Assembly: GCA_947495135.1 (NCBI GenBank)
Contig: CANLXN010000001.1
Span: 777,345 to 841,344, forward strand
From: an uncultured Flavobacteriaceae bacterium
GTDB lineage: Bacteria > Bacteroidota > Bacteroidia > Flavobacteriales > Flavobacteriaceae
Direction of reading: 5' to 3'
Length of the DNA: 64,000 nucleotides
This document shows positions 8,785 through 17,141 of the stretch, in pieces. Position 1 is the first letter of the stretch, and each line of letters starts with the position of its first letter. The translations under genes were made by a program, and so were the position numbers. The notes under the pieces are model-generated. The model was not told the origin of the DNA. It did no database searches and worked only from the letters and a program-made list of their open reading frames with translations.

Positions 8785-9377
8785 AAATCCTCTATTTTAT
8801 AATTTATTAAAATGTTTTCTTTAAGTTGTTTTCTTGCTCTAAACAAATAGCTCTTGAGTGTACCTAGTGGCAGGTTTGTAATTTTGGAAATCTCTTTGTA
8901 GTTCAACTCTTCCATATGAAAAAGTGTTACAACCGTTCTATAGATAGGTGGAAGTTTTTCCACTTCTAATTGAAGTATGAGCGTCCGTTCTTTTCTGAAA
9001 ATTTCATCTTCGGTAAAGTTAGCTAGCCCATTACTACTAGATCCGTTTATAACTTCCTGCCTATCGCTTTCATGATCAACATTTAGATCAAGGATTGGGA
9101 TTTTTTTCTTTTCAAGATAATTTATACAAGTGTTGTAGGCTATTCGACCAATCCACGTAGAAAGTTTAGAATTAAATCTGAAGCTGGAGAGTTTGTTATA
9201 CACTTTGAGATATACTTCTTGAATTAAATCCTCTCTGTCTTGCTGATTATTGATCATTTTATAAACGATTTGAATAACCAGACCTTGGGTATTGGCAATA
9301 ATGTACTTAAAGGAAGTGGTGTTGCCCTTTAGTACCATTTCGACTAAATGTATATCTGTTGAATTTCCCTTTTCCAT
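8781..9377 (-). CDS. ECF RNA polymerase sigma factor
   Basis: 198 residues with region 2 (about 25-95; MINNQQDREDLIQEVYLKVYNKLSSFRFNSKLSTWIGRIAYNTCINYL) and region 4 (about 135-190; LPPIYRTVVTLFHMEELNYKEISKITNLPLGTLKSYLFRARKQLKE). Directs RNA polymerase to a small regulon, here probably including itself: TGCAAC-N16-TGTCTAAT lies directly upstream and again inside the operon. First gene of sigma - anti-sigma - membrane protein - serine hydrolase/TPR on the minus strand. Confidence 0.93.
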   Translation of the reverse strand: MEKGNSTDIHLVEMVLKGNTTSFKYIIANTQGLVIQIVYKMINNQQDREDLIQEVYLKVYNKLSSFRFNSKLSTWIGRIAYNTCINYLEKKKIPILDLNVDHESDRQEVINGSSSNGLANFTEDEIFRKERTLILQLEVEKLPPIYRTVVTLFHMEELNYKEISKITNLPLGTLKSYLFRARKQLKENILINYKIEDL

Positions 9378-9391
9378 TTCCTGACTAATAG

Positions 9392-9421
9392 ATTAGACAG
9401 CTATTCATAAAAAAGGTTGCA
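9392..9421 (-). promoter_or_regulatory. ECF-type promoter copy 1 (sigma autoregulation)
   Basis: On the minus strand TGCAAC (9421-9416), 16 nt, TGTCTAAT (9399-9392), 15 nt before the sigma start codon. It matches the internal copy at 8296-8325 in both words and in spacing, while the 16-nt spacers are otherwise different, as expected for -35/-10 elements read by the local ECF sigma. Confidence 0.75.
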
Positions 9422-9603
9422 GATTTGTGAAGAAAAGATGTGGTACGCTCTATAGGGCCCATTGAAATAGGGCCGGATGCATTATATACGACACTCGATG
9501 GACAATATCTATTTGCTCGTAACCACCGTATTTTGGATAACGCTTAGTATTGTCAACACTTTATGTACCCGTAACAATAATCTAAAAATACCTTTCAAAA
9601 ACC

Positions 9604-10062
9604 TTATTGCGTAATTCCGAAGCCCCAACTAATGCTAGTGATTTTCCAGTCTCCATCTGCCTTATGAAGCGTCATTAATTTATATTCGGGATGTTCGCTT
9701 TGAAATTGGACTAGCCGAACTCTAGCTACAGCAAGTTTATCGTAGATTTCAATACCCAGTAGTTCCTCTTTGTAATTTGGATCTGCGTCGTCCGAATCTA
9801 GTCTAAAAACACTTTCTGCATATTTTCCGTCTCTATTGACATATCTATACGCACCTTTCTCGTGCATAGAACGTTTTTTGTGTTCAATGCTACCGGTATG
9901 ATCGCCTATATAAAAATTTTCAATGGCCTTAAGAATATCCTTGCGGTCCGAAAAATCTGTTTCTAAAGTGGATTTTTTAGACTGCTCCGTTGCGTTTTGT
10001 GCAGACAAAGAAAAAGTAAAAAGAAGAAGTAATGGCAAAAAGATTTGAAGTGACTTTGTCAT
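9604..10062 (-). CDS. Secreted NTF2-like (putative lumazine-binding family) protein
   Basis: 152 residues: signal peptide (about 1-21, ending SLSAQ), then a cone-shaped NTF2/SnoaL-like fold: an N-terminal helix (DRKDILKAIENFYIGDHTGSIEHKK), strands carrying ARVRLVQ, and the C-terminal LMTLHKADGDWKITSISWGF that is typical of the family. These proteins are often binding or scaffold domains without catalysis; ligand unknown. It stands alone on the minus strand between the ECF cluster and a LytTR regulator, separated from both by over 200 nt. A second member of the family lies at 43024-43449. Confidence 0.75.
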   Translation of the reverse strand: MTKSLQIFLPLLLLFTFSLSAQNATEQSKKSTLETDFSDRKDILKAIENFYIGDHTGSIEHKKRSMHEKGAYRYVNRDGKYAESVFRLDSDDADPNYKEELLGIEIYDKLAVARVRLVQFQSEHPEYKLMTLHKADGDWKITSISWGFGITQ

Positions 10063-10354
10063 GACGAATATTGATTTTTAATTGAAGTATATTTATCAGA
10101 TTTCTTTAGAATATCTTCTTCAAAACTAATCGATAAACTGAACTCCATATCATCTAAGAACTGAAAAGGCGTACAGATTTATAATTCCGAACAAAGAAAG
10201 GATTGAATAGTTATATTTCTGAACTGTTTTTAATCAATAATAGTAGGATGCTCGATATACGATATTCGCTATTCGAAGTACAGTGTAAGAAGGACCCTAA
10301 TAAAAATGCTTAACACCAGATAACTGAATGAAGCATTTAAATTCACATGACACT
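10063..10354. other. Intergenic region
   Basis: 292 nt without a recognisable gene. Contains TCGATATACGATAT at 10252-10265, the third copy of a degenerate 14-bp intergenic word. Nothing else stands out. Confidence 0.35.
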
Positions 10355-11041
10355 TTAAGTTATCCTATCTAAAACACTATTTTTAAACGATTTACCAATG
10401 GGCAGTCTAGCTTCACATTGCAATACAATTTGATTACTCTCCATATGTTTTAGCTTCTTAAAATTGATTACAAACGATTTATGGATTCGTATAAAATTGG
10501 ACGGTAGCTTTTCTAAAATACCTGTAAGTGTTTGTGGAGTGAGTATCATTTTTTCAGTAAAAACCTTCGTATAATTACCATAAGCTTCGATATATTGAAT
10601 TTCATTGAAATCTATCTTTACAATTTTCTTATCACTCTTAACAAAAAGTGACGTGATGTCCTCTTCCTTGCTACCCAATCTATCCAGTTTTTGTCTCACT
10701 TTTAAAATGGCTTGTAAAAAACGCTCTAACGGAAATGGTTTCAACAAATAATCGGTTACCGAAAGTTCAAATCCCTCGACCGCATACTCTGCGTAGGCTG
10801 TAGTTATTATCACCTCTGGTTTTTTATGCAATGTTTTTAACAAACCCAGCCCTGATAATTTTGGCATATTTATATCTAACAAAAGTAGATCCACATGATG
10901 TTTTTGAAGTACTTCCATGACTTCAAAAGCATTCTTAACTGAAGCCACCAGCTCTAAATTTGGAATTTGAGCTATGTATCCCTCTAATATCTGACGCGCT
11001 ATCGGCTCGTCATCGGCAATCAAACATCTTAATTTTTTCAT
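10355..11041 (-). CDS. LytTR-family response regulator (pair 1)
   Basis: 228 residues: CheY-like receiver (1-115) with acidic pocket LIADDEP (D10, D11), phosphoacceptor D56 (LLLLDINMPK), conserved T/K (ITTAYAEYAVEGFE, YLLKPF); then a LytTR DNA-binding domain (about 128-228; IVKIDFNEIQYIEAYGNYTKVF, FIRIHKSFVINF). Cytoplasmic transcription regulator phosphorylated by the adjacent LytS-type kinase, whose gene ends 38 nt upstream on the same strand. Targets unknown; the divergent esterase-like lipoprotein genes at 12276 are the nearest candidates (inference). Confidence 0.92.
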   Translation of the reverse strand: MKKLRCLIADDEPIARQILEGYIAQIPNLELVASVKNAFEVMEVLQKHHVDLLLLDINMPKLSGLGLLKTLHKKPEVIITTAYAEYAVEGFELSVTDYLLKPFPLERFLQAILKVRQKLDRLGSKEEDITSLFVKSDKKIVKIDFNEIQYIEAYGNYTKVFTEKMILTPQTLTGILEKLPSNFIRIHKSFVINFKKLKHMESNQIVLQCEARLPIGKSFKNSVLDRIT

Positions 11042-11079
11042 CTTTAATTGTGTTGCTGTTTGTTTTCCTTTATCATCAT

Positions 11080-12066
11080 TTAATGTAAAATAGCTAGGAT
11101 CAATTTTACATGATATGTATTGGCTCTACTATCAATTTGTAAGTCATATTTTTCAGGATAGAGAAGATCCAGTCGTTTTTTGACATTCATCAGACCTAAA
11201 CCACTCCTACCCTTTTTCAATTTATAATCATGTTGTACTTCACTATTACTAAAGGTGTTGCTGCATTCAAAATGTAACCTACCGTTCTTTTCTTCAATAG
11301 ACACTAAAACATGGCTTTTAGTGGCTTCAAACACATGAAGATGCTTAAAGGCGTTTTCAACAAATACCATCAACAACATAGGTGCTATATTGGTAGTTGA
11401 ATTCTCCACATTATTTTCAAATACAATAGACACCTGATCATCCAATCTAATTTTTTCCAAGGCAATATAATCTTCCAAATATTGGATCTCCTTATGTAAT
11501 GGCACCCTTAATTCCTGCGTTTCGTACAAACTATAACGCAGTAGATTGGATAAGGTAAGCATCAACCCAGGCAGTTTATCAGATTTTGCAACCGCCAAAC
11601 CGTACAAATTATTGAGAGTATTAAATAAAAAATGCGGATTTAACTGCGCTTTTAACAGTTCTAATTCTGCTTCTTTAAGCTGTTGCCTTCTTGCAAAACT
11701 ATCTCTAGTCATTTTAAGGGCAGCTGCGAAGACGAGAGCGAGCACCATAATTGCAAGATATTTGACAAACATCATCCACTCAAAAGACGCATTGATTACC
11801 ATATTAGTTAGACCTACAGAAACTACCGTAAACACAAGCGTGTTTAATAGAAATAGACCAGTAAAAGCAATCACTTTTTTCTTTAGAAAAGGAAGAATTA
11901 ATAAATTGCTTATATAGATTGCGGGAGCCAATAAAATGATAGAAAAAAGGGCAGTTGCCACTTTGTTATCGGGTTTTACAGTGCTCATCAGAAATAGGAA
12001 GAGAAACAGCCATACAAAGAGGTTCTGTATGGCTTTATTATTTATTAAACGGTCTAATGAAGACAT
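11080..12066 (-). CDS. LytS-like sensor histidine kinase (pair 1)
   Basis: 328 residues: four membrane helices (about 12-30, 38-58, 68-90, 100-117) with hardly any periplasmic loop, a short coiled linker, then a His_kinase domain with phosphoacceptor H145 (LNPHFLFNTLNNLYG) and HATPase-type ATP-binding region (MLLMVFVENAFKH, GRSGLGLMNVKKRLDLLYP). Lack of an extracytoplasmic sensor domain suggests sensing within the membrane. Transcribed with the LytTR regulator downstream. A TATTTTTG box lies 23 nt upstream of the start. Confidence 0.9.
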   Translation of the reverse strand: MSSLDRLINNKAIQNLFVWLFLFLFLMSTVKPDNKVATALFSIILLAPAIYISNLLILPFLKKKVIAFTGLFLLNTLVFTVVSVGLTNMVINASFEWMMFVKYLAIMVLALVFAAALKMTRDSFARRQQLKEAELELLKAQLNPHFLFNTLNNLYGLAVAKSDKLPGLMLTLSNLLRYSLYETQELRVPLHKEIQYLEDYIALEKIRLDDQVSIVFENNVENSTTNIAPMLLMVFVENAFKHLHVFEATKSHVLVSIEEKNGRLHFECSNTFSNSEVQHDYKLKKGRSGLGLMNVKKRLDLLYPEKYDLQIDSRANTYHVKLILAILH

Positions 12067-12088
12067 GTTACAACTGTAATGGTCTGAC

Positions 12089-12096
12089 CAAAAATA
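12089..12096 (-). promoter_or_regulatory. -7 box (TATTTTTG) of kinase/regulator pair 1
   Basis: TATTTTTG on the minus strand matches TAnnTTTG, 22 nt before the kinase start. No well-spaced TTG -33 element was found, so this is a partial match. Confidence 0.35.
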
Positions 12097-12275
12097 GGAT
12101 ATTATTGTTCAATATCTATTTTTTAATTACCAACGGAAGGTGTTTTGGTTTGAATATGCTTTTTTCGATGATGACAGACGAAAAGTACTTTCATCATCAA
12201 AATAAGTTGGTTTGTCATTGTTCTTTTTTTAGCAACAGATAAGTTCTCATATTTGTACAGAATAAAACTAGTATT

Positions 12276-13241
12276 ATGAAAAATATTCTATTTTACTTAA
12301 GTTTTGCAGCAGTTCTATTGAGTTGTAATACGGAAGATGATTCAAACGCACCTTTGCCTGGTGAGGAGGGGTGGCATAAAAACCAGACGATAAACATTTC
12401 TGGAACAACTAGAAACTATCATATATACCTTCCTAATAGTGTCTCCAATGCCCCCGTTGTATTTCTATTGCATGGTAACCGAAGTGACAAAGACCAAATA
12501 ATGGGTTTCACCAATGCAAAGGCACCATATAAAGTTTGGGAAAACATCGCAATACAGGAGAACATAATTCTAGTGGTGCCCAATGGCGTTATGGGCGCAA
12601 ACAACCATAGAGGATGGAATGACTGCCGCAGCGATGCGGACGGTAATCCCAATTCGAACGACGTGCTTTTTATAGATAGTTTAATTCAATTTGTATTGAA
12701 TGAACACAGTGCAAATGCAACAAGAGTCTTTGCTGTTGGCACTTCAAACGGTGGGCATATGGCCATGCGATTAGCCCAAGAAATTCCAGATAAATTAACC
12801 GCTTTCGGTGCTATTGTTGCATCGAATCCTGTTAATACCCAATGCGTAAATGCTACTGTACCTATTTCAGCCTTATTTATGAACGGGACTCAAGACCCAA
12901 TAAACCCATACGAAGGTGGTGAAATGAGTGATGACCGCGGAGAAGTCTATTCTAGCCAAGAAACTATCGATTATTGGGTAAATAGAAATCAGACCAACAC
13001 TACACCAACGGTAACAGATTTTGCCGATACCGACACTGGAGACAATTGTACCGTAAGAAAGCATGTGTATGCAAACGGAATAAACAATACAGAAGTGGTC
13101 TTTTATGAAGTGACTGGCGGCGGACATACGGAACCTAGTATTTCTGAACGTTATAGCAATGCCTTTAAGTTAATTGTAAAAGAGCAAAATGGTGATATCG
13201 AAATGGCTAACGAGGTTTGGAATTTCTTTAAAACTAAATAG
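12276..13241 (+). CDS. Esterase-like lipoprotein, PHB-depolymerase/LpqC fold (copy 1)
   Basis: 321 residues with an SPII signal (LLSCN, Cys about 17), so probably a lipid-anchored, periplasmic or surface enzyme. Alpha/beta-hydrolase fold of the polyhydroxybutyrate-depolymerase/feruloyl-esterase group: PVVFLLHGNRSD (oxyanion loop), VPNGVMGANNHRGWND, nucleophile elbow VGTSNGGHMAM, a late aspartate (GTQDPINPYEGG) and catalytic histidine in GGGHTEPS. The last motif departs from the HTWPGG seen in the next gene, so specificity may differ. Copy 2 begins right after its stop codon. Substrate (polyester, acylated sugar or other ester) cannot be fixed. Confidence 0.82.
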   Translation: MKNILFYLSFAAVLLSCNTEDDSNAPLPGEEGWHKNQTINISGTTRNYHIYLPNSVSNAPVVFLLHGNRSDKDQIMGFTNAKAPYKVWENIAIQENIILVVPNGVMGANNHRGWNDCRSDADGNPNSNDVLFIDSLIQFVLNEHSANATRVFAVGTSNGGHMAMRLAQEIPDKLTAFGAIVASNPVNTQCVNATVPISALFMNGTQDPINPYEGGEMSDDRGEVYSSQETIDYWVNRNQTNTTPTVTDFADTDTGDNCTVRKHVYANGINNTEVVFYEVTGGGHTEPSISERYSNAFKLIVKEQNGDIEMANEVWNFFKTK

Positions 13242-14261
13242 ATGGGCATGAAAATCGTAGTTAATAATTTACTCAAACCTTGCAACCATCCAAAATGGGA
13301 TTGGATATTATTGATAGTACCACTCTTCTTATTTAGTCTGAACAGTTGTTCAAAACAAGACGACTCTTCGACCACAGATGAAGTAGGTACTTATAATACA
13401 AAAACGATCCTGCATGACGGCGTCCAACGCACCTACCACGTTTATTTACCAAATAACTACAATATAACTACTCCATCCCCTTTGGTCTTGGCATTGCATG
13501 GTGGTAGTGGTACAGGAATGAATTTAGCCGAAGTAATTTCCGCCGGTACACTCACAGACGCTGCCGAGTCGAAAAACCTTATTCTAGTAGTGCCCGACGG
13601 AAAAGATAAACGTTGGAATGATGGACGGCCAGAAATATTTGGTAATGACAGAATGTATGATGATGTCGGGTTCATATCGACCATTATAGACGATATGATC
13701 AACGATTATGGAGTAGATTCAAATAGAGTCTATGCCACTGGTATTTCAAATGGTGGATATATGTCTATTAGATTAGCGATGGATCTTTCAAATAAAATTG
13801 CTGCTGTTGCTCCAGTTACTGCCCAAATAACAAAAGCTATGGAGTCAGAAATTCCTGAATTTCCTATTTCGATAATGTTTGTGAATGGAGAAGATGATCC
13901 TATTGTTCCCTATTATGGAGGTTGCATTGATGTTCCATTGTTTCCCAATTGTAGTCGAGGCGAAGTACTATCGACAGAAGAATCAATTGAAAAGTTCAAA
14001 GGATATAACCAGTGTATTAATCCACTTGAAACTGAACCAATTATTGATAATGTGCCAAATGACGGAACCAGTATTGAAATAAGCAAATTCAAAGGATGTG
14101 AACGGGGTACTGAAGTTAGCTTAATCAAGGTAATAGGCGGCGGACATACATGGCCAGGTGGCGGACAATACTACGGCGTCAATTTAATTGGTAAAGTAAG
14201 TGAAGAAATAGATGCCAGTGCCCTCATTTTTGATTTCTTTTTAAGTCATTCAAAAAATTGA
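13242..14261 (+). CDS. Esterase-like lipoprotein, PHB-depolymerase/LpqC fold (copy 2)
   Basis: 339 residues, starting immediately after the copy 1 stop; ATG at 13242 or 13248. SPII-type signal ends at LNSCSKQ (Cys about 36), longer than usual. Motifs in order: SPLVLALHGGSGTG, VPDGKDKRWNDGR, nucleophile elbow ATGISNGGYMSI, NGEDDPIVPYYGG (acid residue), and VIGGGHTWPGG (catalytic His), all as in the LpqC/PHB-depolymerase family. A pair of cysteines between the acid and His regions (GGCIDVPLFPNCSRG) is absent from copy 1 and may form a disulfide. Tandem duplication followed by divergence is likely; the two are co-transcribed. Confidence 0.85.
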   Translation: MGMKIVVNNLLKPCNHPKWDWILLIVPLFLFSLNSCSKQDDSSTTDEVGTYNTKTILHDGVQRTYHVYLPNNYNITTPSPLVLALHGGSGTGMNLAEVISAGTLTDAAESKNLILVVPDGKDKRWNDGRPEIFGNDRMYDDVGFISTIIDDMINDYGVDSNRVYATGISNGGYMSIRLAMDLSNKIAAVAPVTAQITKAMESEIPEFPISIMFVNGEDDPIVPYYGGCIDVPLFPNCSRGEVLSTEESIEKFKGYNQCINPLETEPIIDNVPNDGTSIEISKFKGCERGTEVSLIKVIGGGHTWPGGGQYYGVNLIGKVSEEIDASALIFDFFLSHSKN

Positions 14262-14658
14262 CCTTCTTCTCTTTGAATTTAACTGAAATTTATCATCACC
14301 TGCACACTTCGCTTCCCTCCTATGCTTTTTTACCGTTTGAGGAGAATTCAACCAGCGGACTTCGAATATTATAGTCAACTTAATAATATTTAATAGTATA
14401 TATATGCACGCTATACCATGTTTGGTAGTTAATACTACACCAGAGCCTACAGTTTTTGCAGCTAGATATCTTTCTCTGTGTAGTTATTTAATTTCGATTC
14501 TATTTTGGTTCTGCCTTAAAAATCAGGTTTTCGTGGAAATGCTTATTTCATCGCCCATAACAAGAACTTTATCGATATTATTTACTGTTTAACCGCAATA
14601 AACTTGTAATTTCGCCTCATAAATCTGATTTAACTTATAAATCAACTAAGCCCCAAAA
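14262..14658. other. Intergenic region
   Basis: 397 nt between the esterase pair and the S74 protein. A 62-codon frame inside (14404-14592) has no family resemblance or start context and is not called. No clear terminator after 14261. Confidence 0.35.
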
Positions 14659-16287
14659 ATGAAAAATATTTTCTGTATAGTTTTCTGTTTTACCCTATTC
14701 CAAACGTATGCGCAAATAGGAATAAATACTACAGATCCAAAATCAACCTTAGACATACGGTCAAGTAGCCAAAGTTCTCCTTCCGCTACCGATGGTATAT
14801 TGATACCGAAAGTCGATCTTTTTCCTACTACTAACCCAACTATGGAACAAGATGCAATGCTTGTTTATCTTACAACAACAGATGGAACAGATGCACCTGG
14901 CTTTTATTATTGGAACAATGACACCACTGCATGGTTGCCAATCGTAAAGGGTATTGAAAAGATCAATGAATTAACCGATGGAAAAAGTGATGATGATGGA
15001 AGTAATAATGGTTCCTCAATTTTCTTAGGTGTTGATGCTGGGACTAACGACGATAGTAACAATAGAAGAAATGTTGGGGTTGGATATCAAGCATTACAAA
15101 CCAACTCTTCGGGTAGACAGAATGTTGGAATCGGCTACCAATCGCTAAATGCAAATACAACGGCGTTTGCCAATACCGGTGTTGGTTATCACGCATTAAA
15201 TACTAATACAACAGGTAATGCTAATGTTGGTGTTGGTTATAGAACGTTGACTAATAACTTAACTGGTAGGGATAATGTAGCTATCGGATATGAAACATTG
15301 GCCTCAAATATATCTGGTAATCAATCTACAGGAGTTGGAACTCAAACTTTACGGGCCAATACTGCAAGTGGAAATGTGGGTATGGGGTATTTTGCCTTAA
15401 GAACGAATACCACAGGCGTGGCTAATGTAGGTGTGGGACATAGGGCCTTACAAAACAATATTTCAGGTGGTTATAATGTCTCAGTAGGATCAAGTGCGTT
15501 GGTACAGAATACTACAGGATCATTTAATTCGGCTCTGGGAGCAGTATCATTGATCTCGAATACCTCGGGTACTGGAAATACAGGCGTAGGTGGTAGATCA
15601 CTCTCTGCAAACACAGAAGGTGATAATAACACTGCAGTCGGTTTTGCTTCGATGTATAGAAACACAACTGGTACTCTTAACACCGCTAGCGGAGGAAATA
15701 CGCTTTCAAATAACACTGAAGGAAGTCAAAATACGGTATACGGATATGATGCATTGTCTTTTAACACCGTTGGAAACGATAACATTGCCGTAGGATACAG
15801 AGCATTAAGACGAACAACCGGGAGCAATAATATTGGAATTGGCACTAGTGTTTCTCCAAGTGCTGATACTGTCAGTAACGAAGTAACCTTAGGAAATAGT
15901 AATAATAATGTTTACAGAATGTACGCTTCTACTTGGACCACGATTTCAGATAGAAATTTAAAACATGGTATTAAAGATATTCCTGTTGGCTTGGACTTCG
16001 TTTCCAAATTAAAACCAGTAGAATTTATCTATAACAACGCAAAAGAAGAACAAAAGACCTATGGTTTTATAGCTCAAGAAGTAAAGGAAGCCTTAAAAGA
16101 CTCACAAATTAAAGATGAAGTTATTGTTGTTGATTTTGATGAGAACTACATCGGTATGAAACAAACCGAATTGATTCCTGTGTTAACTAAAGCTATACAA
16201 GAACAGCAAAGTCAGATTGAAGATCAACAACGCCAAATAAATGAGTTAAAGAACATCATTAATACGGTTTTAGAAGCTAAAGAATAG
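14659..16287 (+). CDS. Tail-spike-like surface protein with peptidase S74 (intramolecular chaperone) domain
   Basis: 542 residues: signal peptide (about 1-19), an N-terminal segment usual in flavobacterial cell-surface proteins (IGINTTDPKSTLDIR), then about 15 repeats with a 17-residue period (consensus N-[VT]-G-[VI]-G-Y-x-[AST]-L-x-x-N-[TS]-x-G-x-x, about 136-391) like trimeric adhesin heads, then a C-terminal S74 domain (ISDRNLKHGI at about 430, FIAQEVKEAL) and a closing coiled coil (AIQEQQSQIEDQQRQINEL). S74 domains trimerise beta-helical spikes and often cleave themselves off; the Ser and Lys of SDRNLK are present. No other phage gene is near, so this is probably a cellular adhesin. It converges with LytTR pair 2. 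Confidence 0.85.
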   Translation: MKNIFCIVFCFTLFQTYAQIGINTTDPKSTLDIRSSSQSSPSATDGILIPKVDLFPTTNPTMEQDAMLVYLTTTDGTDAPGFYYWNNDTTAWLPIVKGIEKINELTDGKSDDDGSNNGSSIFLGVDAGTNDDSNNRRNVGVGYQALQTNSSGRQNVGIGYQSLNANTTAFANTGVGYHALNTNTTGNANVGVGYRTLTNNLTGRDNVAIGYETLASNISGNQSTGVGTQTLRANTASGNVGMGYFALRTNTTGVANVGVGHRALQNNISGGYNVSVGSSALVQNTTGSFNSALGAVSLISNTSGTGNTGVGGRSLSANTEGDNNTAVGFASMYRNTTGTLNTASGGNTLSNNTEGSQNTVYGYDALSFNTVGNDNIAVGYRALRRTTGSNNIGIGTSVSPSADTVSNEVTLGNSNNNVYRMYASTWTTISDRNLKHGIKDIPVGLDFVSKLKPVEFIYNNAKEEQKTYGFIAQEVKEALKDSQIKDEVIVVDFDENYIGMKQTELIPVLTKAIQEQQSQIEDQQRQINELKNIINTVLEAKE

Positions 16288-16451
16288 ATATGGCATCTTT
16301 TTTAAAGCAAGATTTGCTTACTGAGATCCCCAATTTTGTTCGACATACCGCATTTGGCAATTCGTTCATAATAAGTCGCGCAACAAACTATTTATTTAAT
16401 CCATGGGTTCAAAATAACTTTAGAAAACTGAAATGAAGGGATTTTACAACA

Positions 16452-17141
16452 TCATTTCTTTATAACAGCAATCACATTATTTTTAAACGTTTGCCCAATA
16501 GGTATCACATGCGAACCGATTGTAATTTTATTACTCTCAACCTGCTCAATTTTTGAAATGGAAACTATAAACGATTTATGCACTTGAATAAAATTGTACC
16601 CTCCTAATAGCTCAAGATAAGATGATAGTTTTTCTAAGGTGACAATTACTTTATCCCGTGTATAAACCTTGGTGTAATTACCCGTTGCCTCTACATACAA
16701 TAAATTGTTTATTACCACTTGATGATGCGTTTTCCCATCTTTCAAAAAAATAGTATGGTTCTCACTACTATTAATAGACGGAGGAGTTTTATCAACCATA
16801 ACCGCTTTATTTACGGCTGTTAAAAATCGGTGAAGACTAAAAGGTTTTAATAGATAATCTACGATGTTTAACTCATACCCTTCCAAAGCATATTCTTTAT
16901 AGGCGGTGGTGACTATTATTTTCGGAGGATTCGATAAAGACTTTAAGAACTCGAAACCACTTATTTTAGGCATATTTATATCTAGAAAAATTAAATCGAT
17001 ATTACGGCTGTTGAGATACTCCATGGCTTGAAAAACATTGTAACAGTTTTTCATTAGCTTGAGGTTGGATAAATGGCCTGCGTAATCTTCTATAATTTCA
17101 TGCGCTATTGGTTCATCGTCTATTATCAAATAGCTAATCAT
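16452..17141 (-). CDS. LytTR-family response regulator (pair 2)
   Basis: 229 residues: receiver domain with LIIDDEP (D8, D9), D54 in IFLDINMPK, TTAYKEYALEGYE and YLLKPF, then a LytTR domain (about 130-229; VINNLLYVEATGNYTKVYT, FIQVHKSFIVSI). Closely similar in layout to the pair 1 regulator at 10355, suggesting duplication. Start overlaps the kinase stop by 4 nt, so the pair is translationally coupled. Targets unknown; the convergent S74 spike gene and the divergent hydrolase operon at 18147 are the nearest candidates. Confidence 0.92.
   Translation of the reverse strand: MISYLIIDDEPIAHEIIEDYAGHLSNLKLMKNCYNVFQAMEYLNSRNIDLIFLDINMPKISGFEFLKSLSNPPKIIVTTAYKEYALEGYELNIVDYLLKPFSLHRFLTAVNKAVMVDKTPPSINSSENHTIFLKDGKTHHQVVINNLLYVEATGNYTKVYTRDKVIVTLEKLSSYLELLGGYNFIQVHKSFIVSISKIEQVESNKITIGSHVIPIGQTFKNNVIAVIKK

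Noticed and set aside
14404..14592. 62-codon plus-strand frame in the gap before the S74 gene
   Set aside because: Hydrophobic but with no recognisable domain, signal or partner; likely chance.
15068..15830. Repetitive DNA and S74 domain as sign of a prophage
   Set aside because: The gene has a secretory signal peptide and flavobacterial N-terminal segment, and no capsid, terminase, integrase or lysis gene is near.
16305..16319. Hairpin AAGCAA-GAT-TTGCTT as terminator of the S74 gene
   Set aside because: Only a 6-bp AT-rich stem and no T-run after it.
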